Assembly: GCA_964643965.1 (NCBI GenBank)
Contig: CAZXVH010000038.1
Span: 1-38,774, forward strand
Direction of reading: 5' to 3'
From: GCA-2746795 sp964643965
Lineage (GTDB): Bacteria > Chloroflexota > Anaerolineae > Promineifilales > Promineifilaceae
DNA: 38,774 nucleotides
Part shown: positions 34,284 through 38,774 of the stretch, in pieces
Numbering within the stretch: the stretch's first letter is position 1
Layout of the letters: every line of letters begins with the position of its first letter
Made by a program: the position numbers and the translations under genes
Notes under the pieces: generated by a model
Told to the model about the DNA's origin: nothing
What the model saw: the letters and a program-made list of their open reading frames with translations, nothing else
Databases searched by the model: none

Positions 34284-35774
34284 TTAGCCCCACATGCCAC
34301 TCTCAAACATAATTTTGTCACGCTCTTCCTCGAAGAGCCATTCAGGGATGTCGATGGGGTATTTGCCGGAGAAGCAGGCGTTGCAGTGGCCGTTGACCTT
34401 GCCGGTGGCCTGGGCGACCGCTTTTTCCAGCCCGGGGATGGAGAGATAGGCCAAACTGTCGGCGCCGATGCGTTGGCGGATGCCTTCTGTGTCCATTTTG
34501 TGGGCGATAAGCTGCTTGTAGGTGGCCATGTCCACGCCCATGAAACAGGGATGGCGCACCGGCGGGCTGGCCACGCGCACATGAACTTCGGTGGCGCCAC
34601 CCTCACGGATGATTTGTACCAGCGGCCCGGCGGTATTGCCGCGCACGATGGAGTCATCAATCAGAACCACGCGCTTACCTTCTAAATTGCTTGTCAATGG
34701 GTTGTATTTGAGCGAGATGCCTACCTTGCGCAGTTGATCATCAGGTTGAATGAAGGTGCGGCCGATGTAGCGGTTTTTGGTCAATCCTTCGGAGTAGGGG
34801 ATGCCGGATTCCAGGCTGTAGCCGATGGAATGGGGCGTGGCAGAATCCGGTACGCCAACGACGATGTCGGCGGTGGCCGGCGCTTCTTGGGCCAGGACGC
34901 GCCCCATTTGCTGCCGTACCTGGTGGACGACTTGTCCCTGGAAATGGGAGTCAGGGCGGGCGAAGTAGACGTATTCAAAGATGCACAACGCCCGCTTTTC
35001 TTGCTGTACGCCGCTGAAAGAGGTCAGACCGCTGCCATCCAGGCGCACGATTTCACCCGGTTCCACGTCGCGCAGGTAGCTGGCGCCGATGGTGTGTAAG
35101 GCGCAGGATTCGGAGGCGACGATGTGACCGCCGCTGTCGAGACGGCCGATACATAACGGCCGTAATCCCAATGGGTCGCGCACGGCGTAAAGAGCGTGGC
35201 GGGTGAGGATGGCGAGGGAGTAAGCGCCCTGGGCGATTTGCATGAGGCTGCGCAGGCGGGCCACCCAGCGGTCGTTTTCGACGCCGTTTTCTTCGGCCTG
35301 GGCATAGACATCGGCGGGAGCGGCGAGCATCTGGGTGATCACTTCGCTGTCGGAGGAAGAGGAGAGGCCGACGCCGCGCTCTAGCAGCATTTTGCGCAGG
35401 GTCAAAGCGTTGGTGAGGTTGCCGTTGTGGGCCACGCCCAGCGGCCCGTAGATGGTTTCGATGAGAATGGGTTGGGCGTTGCGCAGGTTGGAGGAGCCGG
35501 TGGTGGAGTACCGGTTTTGGCCGATGGCGATGTGGCCGGATAACGGCCGTAAATTATCCTCGTTGAATACTTGGGCCACCAGGCCCATGCCTTTGTGGAT
35601 GTGGGCGATGCGGCCGTCGCTGGTGGCGATGCCGGCGCTTTCCTGTCCGCGATGTTGCAAGGAATAGAGGCCAAAAAAGGCCAGTCGGGCGACTTCACGC
35701 CCCGGAGCGAATACCCCCACCACGCCACATTCGTCGTGAGGTTTGTCGTCTGCTAAAAAGTTGATATTTTGCAT
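34284..35774 (-). CDS. purF: Amidophosphoribosyltransferase
   Basis: 496 residues from the ATG at 35774, with AAGGAGA just upstream; extra in-frame upstream codons belong to the dispersed leader repeat. PurF makes phosphoribosylamine from PRPP and glutamine, the first purine step. A 15-residue propeptide precedes Cys16, the nucleophile after processing (CGVVGVFAPG). The Ntn glutaminase half has LYSLQHRGQESAG and NRYSTTGSSN; the phosphoribosyltransferase half has the PRPP loop VVLIDDSIVRGNTAG. Cysteines in HPCFMGVD and HCNACFSGKYP suggest the iron-sulfur, B. subtilis-type enzyme. It lies 169 bp downstream of purK. Confidence 0.97.
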   Translation of the reverse strand: MQNINFLADDKPHDECGVVGVFAPGREVARLAFFGLYSLQHRGQESAGIATSDGRIAHIHKGMGLVAQVFNEDNLRPLSGHIAIGQNRYSTTGSSNLRNAQPILIETIYGPLGVAHNGNLTNALTLRKMLLERGVGLSSSSDSEVITQMLAAPADVYAQAEENGVENDRWVARLRSLMQIAQGAYSLAILTRHALYAVRDPLGLRPLCIGRLDSGGHIVASESCALHTIGASYLRDVEPGEIVRLDGSGLTSFSGVQQEKRALCIFEYVYFARPDSHFQGQVVHQVRQQMGRVLAQEAPATADIVVGVPDSATPHSIGYSLESGIPYSEGLTKNRYIGRTFIQPDDQLRKVGISLKYNPLTSNLEGKRVVLIDDSIVRGNTAGPLVQIIREGGATEVHVRVASPPVRHPCFMGVDMATYKQLIAHKMDTEGIRQRIGADSLAYLSIPGLEKAVAQATGKVNGHCNACFSGKYPIDIPEWLFEEERDKIMFESGMWG

Positions 35775-35778
35775 ACTT

Positions 35779-35926
35779 TCTCCTTCGCAAATGGGAGTGC
35801 GGACAGTTTGTGCGCACTGTGCGGACAAGCTGTCCGCGCTCCCAGGTTTCTATTCATGGTGGCTTCGGCGTCAGCGGCTCTCGAGCCTGTCGAGAGGCAG
35901 TCGAACGGCGCCCCGCTCATGGAGAA
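35779..35926. repeat. Dispersed leader repeat, copy 2, upstream of purF, with 20-bp hairpin
   Basis: It is the reverse-strand counterpart of 13068-13291 before alaS and includes the purF ribosome-binding site. Within it, TGGGAGTGCGGACAGTTTGT (35792-35811) pairs with ACAAGCTGTCCGCGCTCCCA (35825-35844), 18 of 20 matches with two wobbles, around a 13-base loop. A second stem, CTCTCGAGCCTGTCGAGAG, lies near 35878-35896. The hairpin ends only a few bases before the Shine-Dalgarno. The flanking bases to 35943 show nothing else. Confidence 0.88.
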
Positions 35927-35943
35927 CTCCTGTAAATTGGAGA

Positions 35944-37188
35944 TTATTCATCTCTACTCTCTACTCTCTTTCTTCCCTCTCGAACAATTATTGCTGCTTC
36001 CGCGGCGGTGGTCGCCAGGGCGGTGATGTGTCCCATTTTGCGGCCGGGACGTGCCTCTGTTTTGCCGTATAGATGGAGTTTGATGGCGGGATGGCTGAGA
36101 ACGGCCGTCCAGTTTGGAGATTGGAGATTGGAGATTGGGGATTGATCTGGTTCTCCTTTGTCTCTTTGTGCCTTTGTGCCTTTGTAATGAGATTCAGGCC
36201 ATAAATCGCCGAGTAAATTTGCCATGGCGGCGGGGCGATGATAGCTAGTATCGCCGAGGGGCAGGCCGCAGATGGCGCGGAGCTGCTGTTCAAACTGGCT
36301 GGTGACACAGGCGTCGATGGTCAGGTGGCCGGAATTGTGGGGACGGGGCGCTATTTCGTTGAGCAGGAGTTGGTTATCGGCCGTGAGGAAGAACTCGACG
36401 CAGAGGACGCCGACGACATCCAGTTTTTCCATGATGCAGCGCATGATTTCTTCCGCTTGCTGTGTCACTTCAGGCGGCACGTTGGCGGGTGCAATCGATA
36501 CATCCAAAATATGGTTGGCGTGGTCATTTTCGATGAGGCCGTAATGGATAAAGGAGCCATCCAGTCCACGCGCGGCGACCATCGAGAGTTCGCGTTCAAA
36601 TGTGACGAAAGTTTCCAGGATGGCGGGTTGGTGGTTGATGGCGTCCCAAGCGGATTGGGCGAGTTGTTGGTTGGTGAGTTTGTTAGTTTGTAAGTTGGTG
36701 GGTTGGATGGTCGTTTGCCCTTTGCCATCGTAGCCGGAGGTGGCGGTTTTGAGGACAGCGGGGAGTCCGATTTTTTCGAGGGCGTCCACGAGGTCTTCAA
36801 GTGAATCGACGGCGACGAAGGGGGCAACGGGCAGGTTGTTATCGGCGAAGAATGTTTTTTCGCGGAGGCGGTTTTGGGCGACATGGAGGATGTGAGCGCC
36901 AGGGCGCAGGGGGGCGAATTCCTGGCAGGCGGATGCGGTAGCGGCTGGCACGTTTTCAAACTCATAGGTGACGACATCGACGCCACGGGCGAAGGTACGG
37001 ATGGCGTCCAGGTCGTCGTAGGCGGCAGTGACCTCTTTATCGGCGATTTGGCCGGTGGGCGAGTTGCTGTCCGGGGAGAGGACGTGGATGCGGTAGCCCA
37101 TTTGGCGGGCGGCAATGGCGAGCATTCGGCCAAGCTGTCCGCTGCCGAGAATACCGATGGTGGCTGGGGGAAGAAGTGGTTTATTCAT
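35944..37188 (-). CDS. purK: 5-(carboxyamino)imidazole ribonucleotide synthase
   Basis: 414 residues. PurK is an ATP-grasp enzyme that carboxylates AIR with bicarbonate to give N5-CAIR, the substrate of PurE. It has the N-terminal GILGSGQLGRML, VVTYEFENVP, SGYDGKGQ in the ATP-binding region, the catalytic LLNEIAPRPHNSGHLTIDAC, and the C-terminal PGRKMGHI. Two segments are unlike the family and are encoded by short tandem repeats: residues ~162-178 (NLQTNKLTNQQLAQ) and ~332-359 (KGTKAQRDKGE, then SPISNLQSPNW). Both fall in surface loops outside the motifs, so the enzyme may still work. The start is 3 bp from the inverted repeat of the GxxExxY cassette, so no ribosome-binding site of its own is evident except within the repeat. 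Confidence 0.93.
   Translation of the reverse strand: MNKPLLPPATIGILGSGQLGRMLAIAARQMGYRIHVLSPDSNSPTGQIADKEVTAAYDDLDAIRTFARGVDVVTYEFENVPAATASACQEFAPLRPGAHILHVAQNRLREKTFFADNNLPVAPFVAVDSLEDLVDALEKIGLPAVLKTATSGYDGKGQTTIQPTNLQTNKLTNQQLAQSAWDAINHQPAILETFVTFERELSMVAARGLDGSFIHYGLIENDHANHILDVSIAPANVPPEVTQQAEEIMRCIMEKLDVVGVLCVEFFLTADNQLLLNEIAPRPHNSGHLTIDACVTSQFEQQLRAICGLPLGDTSYHRPAAMANLLGDLWPESHYKGTKAQRDKGEPDQSPISNLQSPNWTAVLSHPAIKLHLYGKTEARPGRKMGHITALATTAAEAAIIVREGRKRVESRDE
36114..36188. repeat. Heptamer (TTGGAGA) and CTTTGTG-type tandem repeats inside purK
   Basis: TTGGAGA x3, then TTGGGGA and TTGATCT, run in phase from 36114 to 36148. From 36157 to 36188 CTTTGTCT, CTTTGTGC, CTTTGTGC, CTTTGTAA repeat at 8-9 bp. 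Read on the minus strand, in frame, they encode the atypical loop near residues 332-359 of PurK. Confidence 0.85.
36663..36704. repeat. Degenerate heptamer repeat inside purK
   Basis: Six 7-mers, GTTGTTG, GTTGGTG, AGTTTGT, TAGTTTG, TAAGTTG, GTGGGTT, encode the Asn/Gln/Leu/Thr-rich loop after the ATP-binding motif GYDGKGQ. It is less regular than the other arrays. Confidence 0.6.
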
Positions 37189-37191
37189 GGT

Positions 37192-38105
37192 GATGACAAC
37201 GAATTTTAGTAAGTAACGAATTTTTTAAAGTGATCATTTTATGAGGTTGTGCCTGACGATTACGATTTCCAGGTTTGTGCTTTTGAAGTTTGCGATTAAT
37301 CCGATTGTTAGATTTTTTCGTTTTAACCGGGCGCGTAGGCTTGTTTTCATAGCCTCATTTATTTGATTGACGGCAACGGCAGCTAGAAGTAAGCAGCCTT
37401 CGACCAGAATTAAGCGGGATTCTTGGTCTCCCAAATATGTTTCTTGGAAGTAGACGGGCATTTTTTTGATATATTCGTGTCCAATATTTTGTTCACGAAG
37501 TTCAACGATAGTGGCGCGTCGATAAACATAGTGAAAAAAGCCAGGCCCCAGTTCGAAATGGACGAGATACAATAGGTTGCTGAGTTGGTTGACAAGAGAA
37601 GAGAAAGGGATATTGATGAGTGGTGGGGTATCTGTCCAGGTGAAAACGGCCGTTTGTTCTCGCAGGCGGTTTGGTAGTCGTTTATCTTCTAAAGAAGCTG
37701 CGCCAAAATTGACGATACTTGCTAAATCCGCATCAGTCACCTTCAGGTACGAAATAGCTTGAGCGATGTGAATAGGCAAGATTTTGGGCGCAACTTTCAC
37801 TTCCAGAATGAGTTTACCATCTTCAATCCACACATCGACAAAATAACGACCGACTTCCACTCCGCGATAGGTAACGCTAAACTGCTTTTCAGTTTCACAT
37901 GAAATCTCTTTGGTTTCTAATCCAATGGCAATAGCATCTGGATAGAATTTCTCAGGTAGCATAGGGCCAAGTTCATTGTAAACATCAAACAATGTCCCTC
38001 GAACCGCATAACTTAATTTCTTATGGATTATTTCAGTCATCAGTATTTTATTTTAAGCAGTGCTGAGATAAATCAATTCGTTCCTTTCTAAAATTCGTTG
38101 TCATC
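37192..38105. mobile_element. 914-bp cassette with perfect 18-bp terminal inverted repeats carrying a GxxExxY gene
   Basis: GATGACAACGAATTTTAG at 37192-37209 is exactly inverted at 38088-38105 (CTAAAATTCGTTGTCATC). The left end is 3 bp from the purK start codon and the right end 1 bp from the purE stop. Inside is one gene and no transposase; CTAAAATTCGTTG-like words recur imperfectly near the ends (AACGAATTTTTT at 37216). The interior is visibly more A/T-rich than purE and purK. No clear target-site duplication is seen. Confidence 0.7.
37234..38040 (-). CDS. Tandem two-domain GxxExxY (PD-(D/E)XK-like) protein
   Basis: 268 residues. GxxExxY proteins (PDDEXK_3 family) are small nuclease-fold proteins of unknown role. 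Domain 1 (1-125): LSYAVRGTLFDVYNELGP, then MLPEKFY in place of GxxExxY, with an intact nuclease-like core (Asp69, Glu80, Lys82 in VDVW...LEVKV) and ILPIHIAQAISYLK. Domain 2 (~145-268): LVHFELGPGFFHYVYRRA with His for the Glu, and EGC where ExK is expected, so it is catalytically degenerate; IGLIANF marks its end. Such a head-to-tail pair with one active-looking and one dead copy is unusual. An AACGGCCGTT palindrome at 37645-37654 lies in the linker. It sits within inverted repeats between purE and purK, so it is probably not part of purine metabolism. Confidence 0.85.
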   Translation of the reverse strand: MTEIIHKKLSYAVRGTLFDVYNELGPMLPEKFYPDAIAIGLETKEISCETEKQFSVTYRGVEVGRYFVDVWIEDGKLILEVKVAPKILPIHIAQAISYLKVTDADLASIVNFGAASLEDKRLPNRLREQTAVFTWTDTPPLINIPFSSLVNQLSNLLYLVHFELGPGFFHYVYRRATIVELREQNIGHEYIKKMPVYFQETYLGDQESRLILVEGCLLLAAVAVNQINEAMKTSLRARLKRKNLTIGLIANFKSTNLEIVIVRHNLIK

Positions 38106-38106
38106 T

Positions 38107-38601
38107 TCACTGCGGTGGCAACGTATCGCCGAGAACTTTATCGGTTTGCGCCTGCCTGAATTGCTCTAATTTTTCACGATATTCGGGGTGGCTGTTGCCC
38201 ACAATGGCGATGGCGAGCAGGGCCGCATTTTTAGCACCCGCTTTGCCAATCGCCAGGGTTCCCACTGGAATGCCACCGGGCATTTGCACAATGGAGAGCA
38301 GGGAGTCGAGGCCGTTGAGTGCCCGGCTTTGCACGGGCACGCCCAGCACCGGCACGGTAGTTTGGGCAGCGACCATGCCGGGTAGGTGAGCCGCCCCACC
38401 AGCGCCAGCGATGATGACCTGGAGGTTTCGGGAAACGGCCGTTCTCGCATAATCAGCCATCAAATCAGGAGTACGGTGGGCGGAAACCACCTTCGCTTCA
38501 TAGGGTATGCCAAATTCATCCAGGGTTTCCGTGGCATATTTCATGGTATCCCAATCCGAAGTGCTGCCCATGATAACGCCGATTAGTGGTTGTTGGTTCA
38601 T
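38107..38601 (-). CDS. purE: N5-carboxyaminoimidazole ribonucleotide mutase
   Basis: 164 residues, normal for class I PurE. It moves the carboxyl group of N5-CAIR (made by PurK) to give CAIR. The N terminus has IGVIMGSTSDWDTM, then VVSAHRTPDLM with the active-site His, AGAGGAAHLPGMVAAQT, and the substrate loop MPGGIPVGTLAIGKAGAKNAALLA. GAGGTAAT precedes the ATG at 38601. It is the first gene of the minus-strand purE - GxxExxY - purK - purF - M23 run; a promoter should lie in 38602-38774. Confidence 0.97.
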   Translation of the reverse strand: MNQQPLIGVIMGSTSDWDTMKYATETLDEFGIPYEAKVVSAHRTPDLMADYARTAVSRNLQVIIAGAGGAAHLPGMVAAQTTVPVLGVPVQSRALNGLDSLLSIVQMPGGIPVGTLAIGKAGAKNAALLAIAIVGNSHPEYREKLEQFRQAQTDKVLGDTLPPQ

Positions 38602-38619
38602 ATGATTACCTCAGAAAAA

Positions 38620-38710
38620 TTATTACAAAGATACGAAGAAATAAAGGAACAAAGGAAAAGCAAGAACAAGATTTTCTTTGTATCTTTGTCCCTTTGTTAC
38701 TTTGTAATAA
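38620..38710. repeat. Large imperfect inverted repeat built from ACAAAG units, upstream of purE
   Basis: The left arm (38620-38659, TTATTACAAAGATACGAAGA onward) mirrors the right arm (38672-38710, ending CTTTGTATC, TTTGTCCC, TTTGTTAC, TTTGTAATAA), about 39 bp each around a 12-base loop. Each arm is itself 8-bp periodic. The words match those at 27384-27420 and inside purK. The remaining 64 bp to the window end show no gene. Confidence 0.75.
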
Positions 38711-38774
38711 AACTAATCTCAATTTCACTACCGTACATTTTTAATGTGATCTGACGGGCATCTGAAACGACACG

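Larger units (their letters stand above)
936..38443. repeat. Dispersed 10-bp palindrome AACGGCCGTT, about 45 exact copies
   Basis: Exact copies include 936, 1222, 10412, 16202, 37645 and 38434; many more one-base variants share the 8-bp core ACGGCCGT. In genes it is read in all three frames (Thr-Ala-Val, Asn-Gly-Arg, Arg-Pro-Phe/Leu), and it is also intergenic (three copies in 9994-10294). There are no exact copies from 10422 to 16201 (most of ftsH, DUF302, alaS) or from about 33975 to 37644 (purF, purK). Coordinates here give first and last copies only. Confidence 0.9.

Noticed and set aside
37192..38105. Ordinary insertion sequence
   Set aside because: No transposase is encoded and no target-site duplication is visible; a transposase-free cassette fits better.

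Overview
The window reads as a chromosomal segment of an uncultured Chloroflexota bacterium, most likely from the Anaerolineae/Ardenticatenia side. The placement is an inference from gene content: ELWxxDGT and choice-of-anchor-Q beta-helix surface proteins with a YLPxIxR tail, a DUF3160 lipoprotein, a baseplate-J-fold membrane protein next to ruvX and mltG, a LysW-like zinc ribbon, and a GxxExxY protein. Base composition is moderately GC-rich. The sequence is a metagenome-style scaffold with two N runs: 100 N at 7609-7708, inside a tandem repeat, and 10 N at 13215-13224, inside poor G-rich sequence.

Layout. 1-4407: three secreted or surface repeat proteins, the first cut by the window edge. 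4722-9563: two lipoproteins (DUF3160; CapA-like phosphoesterase with FG-GAP-like repeats) separated by a 90-bp tandem repeat and a multi-arm palindromic element. 9696-12199: a LysW-like zinc ribbon with an Asp tail, then ftsH with a strong terminator. 12329-12730: a DUF302 protein on the minus strand. 13296-24723: a plus-strand run of alaS, a baseplate-J-like membrane protein, a voltage-gated-type K+ channel, ruvX, mltG, a short substrate-binding-like lipoprotein, a coiled-coil membrane protein and a TPR-Slt lytic transglycosylase, mostly concerned with translation quality and cell-wall cutting. 24842-30054: two tandem paralogues of a membrane-anchored protein of unknown function. 30066-32333: a SAM methyltransferase and miaB. 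32377-38601, minus strand: purE, a GxxExxY cassette, purK, purF and an M23 peptidase/propeller lipoprotein. purE, purK and purF supply the PRPP amidotransferase and AIR carboxylation steps of de novo purine synthesis.

The most striking content is non-coding. (1) The 10-bp palindrome AACGGCCGTT occurs about 45 times by hand count, in all reading frames and between genes, resembling the cyanobacterial HIP1 phenomenon with a different word. (2) Short tandem repeats phased at 7 bp (some at 8) sit at many gene ends and also inside the capA-like and purK coding regions. (3) The GxxExxY gene between purE and purK is bounded by perfect 18-bp inverted repeats that abut the purE stop and the purK start, so it looks like a mobile cassette. 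(4) alaS and purF, about 22 kb apart, carry copies of the same ~150-bp leader, including the ribosome-binding site. (5) A nested multi-arm palindromic element follows the DUF3160 gene.
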